Shown here in pieces: positions 36,431 through 46,009 of a stretch of DNA of 56,853 bases. Location: NCBI GenBank assembly GCA_036835375.1, contig DAITMB010000016.1:1-56853 (forward strand), written 5' to 3'. Origin of the DNA: JANQTF01 sp036835375. GTDB lineage: Bacteria; Bacteroidota; Bacteroidia; J057. The notes below the pieces were generated by a model. The model saw only the letters and a list, made by a program, of their open reading frames with translations, searched no databases and had not been told where the DNA came from. The translations under genes were made by a program, and so were the position numbers. Positions within the stretch are counted from its first letter, which is position 1, and each line of letters opens with the position of its first letter.

Positions 36431-36976
36431 ATGCGTAAACACAATGGCATGCGACCGCAGGATGTGGTGATCCTGCTGTGGATGGTGAAGCAGGGAGAGA
36501 CTCCCTGGAAGTATGCGGATGCGGCAAGTATGCTACAGATTAGCCAGTCGGAAGTCGCCGAAGGGCTTCATCGCAATCTCCAGGCTCGACTGGTGGACCC
36601 AAGCAAAAAGAAGGTTCACCGTGCCGCCTTGATGGAGTTTTTGGTTCATGGGCTGAAGTATGTCTTTCCTGCCCAACCAGGACCGCTCACGCGGGGCATT
36701 CCCACTGCCCACGCTGCCAGGCCTTTGGTGGATCACATCGTCGCCGATGACGACATTCTGGTGTGGCCCAGCCCGATCGGCAACATGCGTGGCCAGTCGG
36801 TCACCCCTCTGTATGGCTCGGTGCTAAAAGCGATTCGGAATGATCCGGATTTGTATGAACTTCTCGCATTGGCTGATGCCCTTCGCGTAGGCAGGGTCCA
36901 TGAACAAAAGATTGCAGAAGAATTTTTGCGGCAACGAGTTTACAAACATGAATTTTCACAAAGCATCAACCCTTGA
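36431..36976 (+). CDS. Winged-helix protein of a wHTH/nucleotidyltransferase-like pair
   Basis: This 181-residue protein has an N-terminal helix-turn-helix (RPQDVVILLWMVKQGETPWKY, then ADAASMLQISQSEVAEGLHR). A conserved C-terminal part follows (LMEFLVHGLKYVFPAQPGPLTRG, IPTAHAARPLV, and LYELLALADALRVGRVHEQKIA). I recall this family, often labelled MarR-like, as usually encoded just before a small nucleotidyltransferase. That gene follows here with a 29-bp overlap (start at 36948). The pairing resembles AbiE-type or other toxin-antitoxin modules, with the HTH protein as regulator or antitoxin. That role is inference. Confidence 0.7.
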   Translation: MRKHNGMRPQDVVILLWMVKQGETPWKYADAASMLQISQSEVAEGLHRNLQARLVDPSKKKVHRAALMEFLVHGLKYVFPAQPGPLTRGIPTAHAARPLVDHIVADDDILVWPSPIGNMRGQSVTPLYGSVLKAIRNDPDLYELLALADALRVGRVHEQKIAEEFLRQRVYKHEFSQSINP

Positions 36977-37652
36977 TCGCCTCCTTCCCTTGCTAGATGG
37001 TCTGGGCCCATGGCAGCGATATGCCATCTGGGTCGGTAATGGCATTTTGGATGTCTATCTCACCGATGGGATAGCTTGCCAGTGGCGTGTGCCGAGGGAG
37101 GCCGCCTTTTTGCTCCAACTTCCTTCTGTGGTAGAGCGCCTCCGCTGGGAAGAACTGATCAAAGAACATGGATGGCAGCGGGTCGGCATCACCGATAGCG
37201 GATTTACGCGCTACTCCTGGAAATCACACACTGCGCTCATCGCCACATGGCCTGGAGAGGCGATTTCGCGTCAAGCTCGATGGTACGAAGAGGCATGCTT
37301 TCATGCGGAGAGAATCTCATTGAAAAATGGTCGTCCCTTGAGTCTATTTTCGCCCGTGTATTTGTTGGCGACTACGCTGGAGCAAATTCCCACCCACGAC
37401 GTTGATTTGCGGTATTCTGAGGCATTTGCCCGCATCGCATACCTGTTTGCTGGAAGAACCGAGCTGCTGGATGAGATCAATGACGGATACTACGAAGTCC
37501 GCAGATTTGTGCGGAGTGCCCTCCAACGCCTCCTCACCTACCGCGACCTCGATGAAGCGTTGATGCATGTGTTGCCCGCAGAGGAATGGTTTCTGTCAGA
37601 GCTGGTGCGCGAGCGAATGGAAAACGCAACGCGAGATTACGCTCTCGGCTGA
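36948..37652 (+). CDS. Nucleotidyltransferase-like protein lacking the expected active site
   Basis: This 234-residue protein has the order of blocks of AbiEii/DUF6036-like nucleotidyltransferases: an opening IWVGNGILDVYLTD (residues 27-40), then a RWYEEACFHAERISLKNG block (111-128), FSPVYLLATTLEQI (134-147), and a helical C terminus with AYLFAGRTELLDEI. The catalytic features I expect are changed. The [ST]KDVD metal motif reads PREAA (49-53). The third acidic strand reads TALIATWPGE (95-104). The KLEA lysine is a threonine (T143). It therefore looks like a degenerate, probably inactive, family member. The start could also be ATG 36900. It overlaps the wHTH gene. Confidence 0.6.
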   Translation: MNFHKASTLDRLLPLLDGLGPWQRYAIWVGNGILDVYLTDGIACQWRVPREAAFLLQLPSVVERLRWEELIKEHGWQRVGITDSGFTRYSWKSHTALIATWPGEAISRQARWYEEACFHAERISLKNGRPLSLFSPVYLLATTLEQIPTHDVDLRYSEAFARIAYLFAGRTELLDEINDGYYEVRRFVRSALQRLLTYRDLDEALMHVLPAEEWFLSELVRERMENATRDYALG

Positions 37653-38038
37653 GATGGATTCAAGGCATAGGATTTGCACGGGAGGTCAAGTAACGTCTGG
37701 TAGTCTTCCTGTGTGAAAGCCCATGCACTAAACGAGTGAATCGGCCCAATCAGAAGGGAGAGATCGACTGAAATATGTTCCGGCTTTTGCCCTTGTTTTC
37801 TGTGTGAGAGGTGCAGTGATTTGAGGGGTAAAAGGCTAAGGCCTTGAATGATGCTCGACTGAAAAAGCCACACTTGTACCACTTTCAAAATGTGCCAATC
37901 TATGCTATGATTGGTCGCTTTGTTTTTGATTACCTCTTCAATTCTGCTCAACGTCTTGACTACCCCCTGGTCCGTTGATTTAGTTATTTGACTCGAAGTT
38001 TTCCATTTTTTAAAGAATTTTGGCCATATCGCTCCCAC
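37637..38038 (-). CDS. Doubtful small hypothetical protein
   Basis: A GTG-started frame of 133 codons lies convergent to the nucleotidyltransferase-like gene and overlaps its end by 16 bp. The product is mixed basic/hydrophobic with no family resemblance, no signal peptide and no nearby promoter. It is listed only because it is the longest frame in a 680-nt gap; it may well be chance. Confidence 0.15.
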   Translation of the reverse strand: MGAIWPKFFKKWKTSSQITKSTDQGVVKTLSRIEEVIKNKATNHSIDWHILKVVQVWLFQSSIIQGLSLLPLKSLHLSHRKQGQKPEHISVDLSLLIGPIHSFSAWAFTQEDYQTLLDLPCKSYALNPSQPRA

Positions 38039-38329
38039 TGTCTTGCTCCTCTTTTGCCTTTAATCGCTGATGACCCGATCAACCTGCTTCGCTTGCGTGG
38101 CGTTCTGCTTTGTTTTTCATTTGAGGGCTGTAGCACCTTTGGGCAAAATTGGGAGTACAGGCTTGCTTCGTGAGTTCGCAGCAGTAGGTCAGGTTCTTCG
38201 GAAATGGTAAAGCACAAAGAAATCCGAGAACTGTTGTTCGATCGTAATGGGATTGATCTCATGGGATGGCAGCTTTTTCTCTTCGTGCGAGCATTCGGGC
38301 AGACATCAGTTGGTTACCCCAAAACGCCT
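37653..38329. other. Gap before porV2, largely unassigned
   Basis: About 680 bases with only one doubtful minus-strand frame (37637-38038). No hairpin, promoter match or RNA gene was recognised. The porV2 frame is open upstream to 38204, but its signal peptide fixes the start at 38330. Confidence 0.4.
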
Positions 38330-39454
38330 ATGACCAGAATGATTTTTATGGGAATTCTCAGCTTGGGAATTCTTCTTTCCTCATCCTTGATCGCTCAAAC
38401 TGGCGAACCCTCGACCACGCGCACTCCGAAATACAGCAATGAATTCCTGCGGATAGGGGTGGGTGCCCGCGCATTTGGAATGGGCAATGCCCAAGTCGCC
38501 GCGGCGCAAGATGTGACTGCGGGCTACTGGAACCCCGCGGCGCTGGCAGCACCGGGAGCCTTGCCCTATCCTGAGGTGTCGCTTATGCACGCCTCCTACT
38601 TTGCTGGTATCGCCGACTATAATTACATCGGATTCAGCATGCCACTGGATTCTTCTCTCGATCGCCACTTCGGCGTATCGATCATCCGCATGGGCGTGGA
38701 CGACATCCCGAATACCCTTCGGCTGGTAGATCCAGACGGAAGCTTCAATTATAGTCGTGTCACGAGCTTTTCGGAGACACAGTTAGCCGCCCTGATATCC
38801 TATGCCTGGCAGCCTGTGCGGGTAGAGGGACTGAACCTTGGGTTCAATACCAAGATCATTTATCGCGGTGTGGGTCGCTTTGCAAATGCCTGGGGGTTTG
38901 GAATTGATCTGGCAGCTCGCTATGAAAAAGGCCCCTTGGCCGTGGCCGCCGTGCTCACGGATGCGACGCACACCTACAATGCATGGACGTTCAACACGGA
39001 GACTTTTGCGGAGGAGTTTATCGCTACGGGAAACATCGTGCCCACTAGCAGCGTGGAGTTGACCCGCCCGGCACTGAGGTTGGGATTTGCTTATGATTTT
39101 CGACTGGCTCGGAAGGCCAAGGTGCTTCTCGCTTTGGACAGCGATGTATTCTTCGACGGAAGGCGCCCTGGTTCGCTCCTCTTCATGGGCAATGCCAGTG
39201 TTGACCCGCGTGTCGGGGCAGAATTTGCTTTCCTGAATCCTCAGTATCGAAAGGTCGCCTTCCTCCGAGGCGGCGTCTATAACATCCAAAACGTCATAGA
39301 TCAAGACGGTAATCCTGCCAGGGGCTTTTTTCCGACAGTAGGTGCTGGCGTCGTGGTGCGGAACTTCACGCTTGATTATGCCCTCGCGAACATTGGAAAT
39401 CTTTCCGAAAACCTGCACACCCACATCGTATCGCTGAAGTTTCACATTCAGTAA
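38330..39454 (+). CDS. porV2: PorV2-like T9SS outer membrane barrel
   Basis: PorV-family proteins are FadL-like outer membrane barrels that carry T9SS cargo from the translocon to the PorU sortase. This 374-residue protein has a signal peptide (MTRMIFMGILSLGILLSSSLIAQ), then the family opening YSNEFLRIGVGARAFGMGNAQVA, YWNPAALA, and repeated beta strands to the C-terminal aromatic-type end (HIVSLKFHIQ). The gene precedes the PorU2-like gene by 74 bp. Canonical porV usually follows porU, so this reversed order and the partner's size fit the 'PorV2/PorU2' branch. The start at 38330 is set by the signal peptide. Confidence 0.85.
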   Translation: MTRMIFMGILSLGILLSSSLIAQTGEPSTTRTPKYSNEFLRIGVGARAFGMGNAQVAAAQDVTAGYWNPAALAAPGALPYPEVSLMHASYFAGIADYNYIGFSMPLDSSLDRHFGVSIIRMGVDDIPNTLRLVDPDGSFNYSRVTSFSETQLAALISYAWQPVRVEGLNLGFNTKIIYRGVGRFANAWGFGIDLAARYEKGPLAVAAVLTDATHTYNAWTFNTETFAEEFIATGNIVPTSSVELTRPALRLGFAYDFRLARKAKVLLALDSDVFFDGRRPGSLLFMGNASVDPRVGAEFAFLNPQYRKVAFLRGGVYNIQNVIDQDGNPARGFFPTVGAGVVVRNFTLDYALANIGNLSENLHTHIVSLKFHIQ

Positions 39455-39528
39455 CCAAGCCGACATTCCATCGGTTGTGTATTACGTAGTTTGTATCCAT
39501 GTTCATTTGTCTCTACGAGAATCCCATC

Positions 39529-42500
39529 ATGAAACGCCTCCTTAGCTATCTTCTCTTCCTCTCCGTAGCCGCTTCCGGCGTATGGGCGCAGAACTTCGAT
39601 TACGGCAATAGTTGGTACCAAACAGCGGCCAATCAGACTTGGGTGAAGCTGGTCGTGGATCAGGATGGTGTGTATCGCGTGTCGAAAACAGCCCTGATCA
39701 ACGAGGGGTACCCAATTTCCACGATTGCAGCCAATCGGCTCCGTCTATATTATCGGGGCAAGGAAGTGCCGATCTATGTGAATGGAAGTGGCGTCAACTG
39801 GCAGTACCTGGAGTTTTTTGGGTTGCGAAACGATGGGCGCGTGGACTCCACGATGTATGTGGATCCTTTTAGCCTCAAGCTGGCTCATGGGAATGATGAG
39901 CAGCCAAACAAAGCCATTAGCTTATTTTCAGACGAATCGGGTTATTTTCTCACATGGAACAACACACCTTCTAGTGCGCGGTATTTCAGCCAGTTTGATC
40001 CGACTTATAACTTATATACCCCCGAAACTTCTTTCAGATATCGGGCTTACAGAGAATTTCATCCCAATGATCCCCAGACGCGCTATGTAACGGGCGGGAG
40101 CGACGCCATTGATGCGCGATTCACCCTTAATACTGAATACGTGACGGGTGAAGGCTATCAAGGGCCTGGATTCGGGGTGGGTTCTCCGGTGACTGTGCCG
40201 CTGGCAACCCCAGCGATCATTAATGACGGCTTGCCGCTGGAATTTGAAACCAGGGTTTTTGGCCGTTCGCTCAGCACTCACTTTTTGCAGGTGATGATCA
40301 ATGGCAATGCCTCCAACCCAGTGTTGGACACCGCTTTTTTGACGTCCACCATTTATCAAAAAACCTTTTTCAGAGAATATTTTCCGGCTAGCGCCCTCAA
40401 TCAGACGACTGACTTTACCTTCAGCGCAGCGGCAGCGGGGGTAGATAACAGCAACGTGAGTTATCTCGCCCTTACCTACACGCGGGCACCCAACTTCACT
40501 GGCGACTCGTCTTTTTGGGTGCAGAATTGGACAAATAACCAAAAAGCGTACTTGCGCCTCAATGGCGTCGGTGGCGATGATTCTGTGTTTGTGTATGACC
40601 TACGGAACCAGTTTCGCAATGTCGGTGTGATTCAAGGGAACCAGGCCCGTGTCATCGTCCAGGGCTTTGGGAATGGTCGCAATCTATTCGTCGCGACGGA
40701 TAAAGCCATCCGCACACCGAGGATAGAAAGCCCAAGGCTTAATCGTTTGTTTGATCCCAATGCTGGCGCAGAATACGTGATCATTACCGACCGCAAGTTG
40801 GCAGCCTCCGCCCTAGCCTATGCCCAGTATCGCGACACGGCCACAGTGACGCCTCTCTCGTCCGTGAAAGTGGTGTACGTGGATGAAATCTATGATGAAT
40901 TTGGGTATGGATCGGTGACCTCCCTCGCGATCAAGCGCTTTTGCAAGTATGCGATGGACAACTGGAACACCAAGCCCGAGTATTTTTTGCTTTGGGGCAA
41001 AGGAAAATATCGGACCAGAGAGCACAACCCTGCCTACCCACTAGTGCCCACCTATGGCTACCCCGCCTCCGACTACGAATATGTGTGCAACTGGCGGCAA
41101 GATACCATCGAGCTTCGCCCTGAAGCTGCCATCGGCAGGATCAATATACAGTCAGATACAGAGGGCTTGGATTATCTCCAGAAAATCAACGACTACGAAC
41201 ACAGTACCTGGGAACCCTGGATGAAGAAAGGGGTGTTTCTGGGCGGTGGAGGCAGTGAGGCAGAGCAAAATGCCATCTCATCTGCGCTGGTGTTCATGAT
41301 CAATCGTTTCAAAGGACTCCCAGTTGGCGGAAAAGTGACCTACTTCCAAAAACGCGAAAGCAGCATTGTCATTGATCCTAATGAGGCAACTTATCACGAC
41401 CAAATCAGTGGCGGCACACAGATTTTGCACTTTTTTGGTCACTCTACTGCCAATATCAACGATGTCTCGATTCGGGAGCCTTTCGAATACAACAATTTTG
41501 GGCGCTACCCCTTCATGATTGCTATGGGCTGCTATGGCGGAGACTTCACCGTGGGATCCGACCCGAGCGGCGCCAGCTTTGGGGAAAGATGGGTCCGGGA
41601 AAAGGGAAGAGGATCGATCGCCTACTTGGGTAACTCTTCCATCGGCAATCTTTTTCCGCTCAAAAGCTTTGGAGAGGTGTATTACAACCTCATGTATCGC
41701 AACCTCAATGGCCAGCCTGTCGGAAAAGTGCTTCAGACCGTGCTCCCGAGGTATGTAGATTCCTTGAAAGTGCTCAGCGTGATCAACCACGGTCGCCAGA
41801 TGAATCTTCAAGGAGATCCTGCCCTCAAACTTTATGTGCCAGAAGCGCCAGATCTGAGCATCACCAATGCGAGCGTATTTTTCACTCCAGATAACTTCAC
41901 CGCTCAAGACGACTCCTTCCGCATTTCTCTCATTGTAGATAATTTGGGACTGGTCACCAACGACTCCTTTGACATCACCATCCGCCAGCGCTTGCCCGAT
42001 GGATCTGTCTTCGACCACCCCACGCTGCGGCGCCAGATGGTCTTTGACCGAGATACGATCAGCGCCTCCTTGATCAATCCCGTAGGAGATTTGCTCACGG
42101 GGCAAAACTTCTTCGAAATCTTTGTCGATGCCGAAGATGAGATTGAGGAATACAACGAACAGAATAATTTTGTGTCCGTCGGCATCATCGTACCGGGCAA
42201 TATTCCGGCGATTCTTAGTCCGCGAGAGTATGCCATCGTGCCGGATAATAAAGTGACCCTCCAAGCTTCCACGGTCTTCATGACCACGGACAAGGACGTC
42301 GGATTTGTGTTTGAAATTGATACCAAGCCGACTTTTGACTCCCCGGCCAAGGTAAACTCTGGCAACGTTGTCGGGTCGAGCATTCTCGCCACTTGGGAAG
42401 TCCCCTTTCCCTTGGTGGATTCGACCGTGTATTACTGGCGTGTGAGGCTCACCAATGTCAGCCCGCAAGTGTGGGTCAATGCTTCGTTTCGCTACATACA

Positions 42501-44466
42501 GACGCGCACAGGCTGGGCACAGAGTCAACTACCCCAATTTCCCAAAAACACCTTTGACAACCTGCTGATCAACGAGCTTCAGCAGCGCTGGGAATTCGGC
42601 AAATTTGCCTCCGAATACGATTTTTCTACTCGGGAAGGAGGGAGTTTCATTTTCTCCATCAATGGCTCTTTGGTTGTGGACCTTTCGAATTCCGGGGTGT
42701 ACTTTGATCAAGTTGCTTTTATCGTCCTGGACCAATATACCCTGGAGCCCAAGCTCAACTTTCCCATTTCGGGGCCTGTCGGTTCTGCCCGTCCGCCTGA
42801 ACAGCTCTTCAAGCTTCGCAACGTGATCAACCAAGCCGCCAACGGCGATTATGTGATCGTAGGAAGCCAGCAAAATCCCCGGGTACCCGAATGGTCAGAA
42901 GATATCTTTGATGCCCTGAAACTCATCGGCGTCTCCGATGACATTCGCCAGGTGAAAGATGGAAAACCCTTCATTGTGATGGGCCGCAAGGGTGCCTCTT
43001 CCGGAGCCATCGAGGTATATTCTCCGACCGCGGAGACAAAATATTCCATCAATACGATCCTTTTTGCACCCTACGATCAAGGGAGCGTCACCTCTACCCT
43101 GATCGGACCAGCCTTGTCTTGGGAATCCCTGTGGTGGGACTGGCGTAGCCTCGACACTGAGCTCGCCGAGACCATGACTACGGCGATCTCTGCTGTCCGG
43201 ACCAATGGTTCCGACTCGCTGATGTTCAATGGCTTGCCCGATGGCACAACCAATTTTTCTACCCTTGATGCCTCGCTCTATCCCTACCTTCGACTCGAAG
43301 CCAAGGGGAGGGACACGGCACGTCGCACCGCACCACAACTTGATCACTGGCATGTCTTGTACAGCCCGGCACCAGATCTCACCGTCGATGCCATCACCAG
43401 CTATGCCTTCGAAGCAGATACCCTGGAAGAAGGCAAAGACTTGTACCTCAAGCTGGGAGCACGCAACATCTCTGAAATAGACGTGGAGGACAGTGTGCAA
43501 GTGATCCTGTATGTCAATCGGCAGGATCGTGCGCGGGTAATTCTCGACAGCCTGATGTTGCCTCCTTTGGCAGAGGGTGCTTATGCGCCGATCGAGTTTC
43601 GGGTGAATACCTTGGGCTTGGGCCTTGATGGGCTTGTCTCGGTGAATGTGGAGGTGAATCCGCAGCGCAGACCGGTAGAGCAACACTATTTCAACAATCT
43701 ATTTTCACAGGCGGTATTCATCGTGGTTGACAACGAAAATCCCATACTGGATGTCACCTTCGACGGGAAGCACATCATCAATGGAGATTTTGTATCGCCT
43801 GAGCCCGAGATCGTCATTGAGGTAAATGATGAAAACCCATTCTTGGCCCTGGACGATACTGCTGCCTTTGAAATTTACCTTCGTACGGGGATTTCGACCC
43901 TCAATGAAGTGCGGATCTTCGTGGGGGATCCCCGCGTGGAGTGGCTGCCCGGAACTTTGCCAGAGAACAAGGCTCGAATTTATTTTTACCCAGGTCGCAT
44001 AGAGCCGCTAGCCGATGGCGTGTATGGCCTTCGTGTACAAGGCAAAGACAAACGAAATAACCCTTCAGGCCGAGGTGCCAATTTGTATGGAATCAATTTT
44101 GAGGTCGTATCGAAGAGCACGGTGACCCGAATCCTCAATTATCCCAATCCGTTTTCCTCCTCGACACGATTCGTCTATAGTCTCACCGGGTCTGAAATGC
44201 CGGAGATGTTCCAGATTCACATTTATACCATCTCTGGAAAAATGGTGAAAATGGTGGACTTGATGGAATTGGGAGATGTGCACTTTGGTCACAACCTCAC
44301 CCAATACGCTTGGGATGGAACTGACGAATACGGCGACCAGCTTGCCAATGGCGTCTATCTGTACAAGGTGTACATCAAAATGCCAAGCGAAGATTTAGAG
44401 CTGAGAGACACAGGGACCGAGCAATTTTTCAGAAATGGCTGGGGCAAAATGTATCTCATGAGATAG
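39529..44466 (+). CDS. porU2: PorU2-like T9SS sortase (C25 peptidase)
   Basis: PorU is a cell-surface cysteine-peptidase-fold sortase that cleaves T9SS C-terminal signals and links cargo to anionic LPS. This 1645-residue protein has a signal peptide (MKRLLSYLLFLSVAASGVWAQ), N-terminal beta domains, then a C25 (gingipain) domain with catalytic H638 in LHFFGHSTAN and C668 in AMGCYGGDF. Several CARDB/Ig-like beta domains follow (DSFRISLIVDNLGLVTNDSF; two copies), and a C-terminal type A T9SS domain from about residue 1530 (NYPNPFSSSTRFVYSL, NGVYLYKV). Canonical PorU is nearer 1100-1300 residues; the extra repeats mark the PorU2 form. It forms an operon with porV2 and ends at a bidirectional terminator. 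Confidence 0.9.
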   Translation: MKRLLSYLLFLSVAASGVWAQNFDYGNSWYQTAANQTWVKLVVDQDGVYRVSKTALINEGYPISTIAANRLRLYYRGKEVPIYVNGSGVNWQYLEFFGLRNDGRVDSTMYVDPFSLKLAHGNDEQPNKAISLFSDESGYFLTWNNTPSSARYFSQFDPTYNLYTPETSFRYRAYREFHPNDPQTRYVTGGSDAIDARFTLNTEYVTGEGYQGPGFGVGSPVTVPLATPAIINDGLPLEFETRVFGRSLSTHFLQVMINGNASNPVLDTAFLTSTIYQKTFFREYFPASALNQTTDFTFSAAAAGVDNSNVSYLALTYTRAPNFTGDSSFWVQNWTNNQKAYLRLNGVGGDDSVFVYDLRNQFRNVGVIQGNQARVIVQGFGNGRNLFVATDKAIRTPRIESPRLNRLFDPNAGAEYVIITDRKLAASALAYAQYRDTATVTPLSSVKVVYVDEIYDEFGYGSVTSLAIKRFCKYAMDNWNTKPEYFLLWGKGKYRTREHNPAYPLVPTYGYPASDYEYVCNWRQDTIELRPEAAIGRINIQSDTEGLDYLQKINDYEHSTWEPWMKKGVFLGGGGSEAEQNAISSALVFMINRFKGLPVGGKVTYFQKRESSIVIDPNEATYHDQISGGTQILHFFGHSTANINDVSIREPFEYNNFGRYPFMIAMGCYGGDFTVGSDPSGASFGERWVREKGRGSIAYLGNSSIGNLFPLKSFGEVYYNLMYRNLNGQPVGKVLQTVLPRYVDSLKVLSVINHGRQMNLQGDPALKLYVPEAPDLSITNASVFFTPDNFTAQDDSFRISLIVDNLGLVTNDSFDITIRQRLPDGSVFDHPTLRRQMVFDRDTISASLINPVGDLLTGQNFFEIFVDAEDEIEEYNEQNNFVSVGIIVPGNIPAILSPREYAIVPDNKVTLQASTVFMTTDKDVGFVFEIDTKPTFDSPAKVNSGNVVGSSILATWEVPFPLVDSTVYYWRVRLTNVSPQVWVNASFRYIQTRTGWAQSQLPQFPKNTFDNLLINELQQRWEFGKFASEYDFSTREGGSFIFSINGSLVVDLSNSGVYFDQVAFIVLDQYTLEPKLNFPISGPVGSARPPEQLFKLRNVINQAANGDYVIVGSQQNPRVPEWSEDIFDALKLIGVSDDIRQVKDGKPFIVMGRKGASSGAIEVYSPTAETKYSINTILFAPYDQGSVTSTLIGPALSWESLWWDWRSLDTELAETMTTAISAVRTNGSDSLMFNGLPDGTTNFSTLDASLYPYLRLEAKGRDTARRTAPQLDHWHVLYSPAPDLTVDAITSYAFEADTLEEGKDLYLKLGARNISEIDVEDSVQVILYVNRQDRARVILDSLMLPPLAEGAYAPIEFRVNTLGLGLDGLVSVNVEVNPQRRPVEQHYFNNLFSQAVFIVVDNENPILDVTFDGKHIINGDFVSPEPEIVIEVNDENPFLALDDTAAFEIYLRTGISTLNEVRIFVGDPRVEWLPGTLPENKARIYFYPGRIEPLADGVYGLRVQGKDKRNNPSGRGANLYGINFEVVSKSTVTRILNYPNPFSSSTRFVYSLTGSEMPEMFQIHIYTISGKMVKMVDLMELGDVHFGHNLTQYAWDGTDEYGDQLANGVYLYKVYIKMPSEDLELRDTGTEQFFRNGWGKMYLMR

Positions 44467-44514
44467 CAGGCCCTCACACTTGGAACCGCGGTTTACCACA
44501 TTCACAACAAGCAA

Positions 44515-44549
44515 AAAGCCAAGTCGGGAAATATCCGGCTTGGCTTTTT
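44515..44549. terminator. Bidirectional terminator between porU2 and DUF4340
   Basis: AGCCAAGTCGG (44517-44527) pairs with CCGGCTTGGCT (44535-44545) with one G-T pair. There is a T run downstream on the plus strand and an A run upstream, so it can stop both convergent transcripts. Confidence 0.85.
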
Positions 44550-44620
44550 GGCTAATGATCGAATGAAAAAGGAAAGTTGTCGCGCTGCCCTGCGCTCAAT
44601 AATGGATGATTCGCCCTTAC

Positions 44621-45619
44621 TCAGGTACCGACCTCTGGCAAGAGTTGAGCAGGAGTCCGAAGGAAGGGGTCAAACACAAAGTGCTGCACTGTATAAAGTT
44701 CATCTACACCAATGATCCAACCGAAGTAGGAGTTTGGGTTTTCGCTGCGCGCATAGAGGACAAGTTCGCGGGAGCGACCATCGGTGTAGCGAAGGATAAA
44801 CCGGATGTCGGGCTGCTCTTTGGACAAGGCGAGGCGGCGATCTGGATAGGTTCTTTCGGCAAAAGATTCTGCAAACACCGCTCCCTGGAACTGTCCGAGG
44901 TACTGGGTGAGTCGATCATGATCAGGAAGCAAGCCATCTGGCTGCAAGGTCCAGGGGCGCTCTGGTTCGTGGCTCAGGATCAGGTTGCGTTCCGGATCAG
45001 CAGGCCATTCGATCCGAATTTCGAGGAGGTCCTTGGCTTCCGCCCGCCAAAGGAGTTTTTCGCGCCAAATGTCCACATCAATGTTGAAGAAGGGATTGAT
45101 GTAGCCCTGGAGGTCGGGTCGCTCGACAATGTAGGGGTCGCTTGCACCCTCCAGCTTCATGAGCGAGCCTCGGCTGGCTTTGGACTCTGTGCCCAAGAGG
45201 TAGGTTTTTATCGGCTTGCCATTATCGCCCGATACTTCAATTCGTGTATGTACGAGGTGGAGGATCTTGTCGGCGGAGATAAGACCATTTCCGACCAAGG
45301 TTTCTTTCACCTGCATTCGGTGCATGGTGGTAAGGATTTGAGTGATTTGCGGTACAAAAGCCCTGTAAGTCTCGTTCACAGTCCAGATCCCATTGGCTTG
45401 TCGGACGAGGCTTACACTCGTCACTTCCTTGCCTTCTTGTACCCTGCTGAGGCGAATGCTCCTAACAGCCGCTGTGTCTTCGAGGGAAAAGGCTATGTCT
45501 TTTGCGTCGAGGCTGCTCGTGCGGCTTTGCTTAGTGGTGACCCAATACACGCCTGCGAGCAGCACGACCAGCCCTAAGAGGCCCCATACGGCAATTCCTT
45601 TGTCTCTCTTCTTCCCCAT
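44621..45619 (-). CDS. DUF4340 domain protein
   Basis: This 332-residue protein has a short basic N terminus, one TM helix (GIAVWGLLGLVVLLAGVYWVT), and an extracytoplasmic region matching DUF4340. That region has an opening SLEDTAAVRSIRLSRVQEGKEV, then WTVNETYRAFVPQITQILTTMHRM, YLLGTESKASRGSLMKLEG, and paired repeats. DUF4340 proteins often sit beside gliding/ABC-export (GldF/GldG-type) genes, and their role is unknown. None of those genes is present here. It is convergent to porU2 and lies downstream of a 390-nt gap. Confidence 0.8.
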   Translation of the reverse strand: MGKKRDKGIAVWGLLGLVVLLAGVYWVTTKQSRTSSLDAKDIAFSLEDTAAVRSIRLSRVQEGKEVTSVSLVRQANGIWTVNETYRAFVPQITQILTTMHRMQVKETLVGNGLISADKILHLVHTRIEVSGDNGKPIKTYLLGTESKASRGSLMKLEGASDPYIVERPDLQGYINPFFNIDVDIWREKLLWRAEAKDLLEIRIEWPADPERNLILSHEPERPWTLQPDGLLPDHDRLTQYLGQFQGAVFAESFAERTYPDRRLALSKEQPDIRFILRYTDGRSRELVLYARSENPNSYFGWIIGVDELYTVQHFVFDPFLRTPAQLLPEVGT

Positions 45620-46009
45620 GCTGTGGACTTATTGATGAGTAGGTGTGGAGCTGATGCTAGCAAAGGGAGGATTCTTGAGTCCCCCCTCACATTCTCCTAT
45701 GTTGAGCGATGGACCATTCGCAACTAGACGGTCCCAGTTTAATACAATTTCAGAATGGCTGGTTCTGGTGAACGGATCCTTTTAGCTTTCAAAGCTAGCC
45801 AACTCCTGTACTTCGCACAAACTTGCTGCGAATTGAAGCGGAAAGGAATAACAAAGGAAGGACTGAATTGCACGGCAGGGGACAGCATTTCTTCCTACGG
45901 AGGAGCGAATATTCATCTCGTCAGAAAAGATCGCCGGAAATATTTGGATAAAAATCGTCTTCACGGGCTGCCTGGGCGAGGCTACCTTAGGGGCAAAACA
46001 TTATTGATC
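45620..46009. other. Divergent intergenic region DUF4340/DUF6089
   Basis: About 390 bases. The frame of the following barrel gene is open here to 45755, but the residues are not barrel-like and the signal peptide begins near 46010. No clear promoter, hairpin or RNA gene was seen. Confidence 0.4.

Noticed and set aside
41278..42528. Long open frame (416 codons) antisense to porU2
   Set aside because: It is a shadow of the strong porU2 frame; its product has no family-like motif and the plus strand has a clear C25 protease domain there.
44606..45577. Open frame of 323 codons antisense to the DUF4340 gene
   Set aside because: The DUF4340 protein has a TM anchor and family blocks; the antisense product does not.
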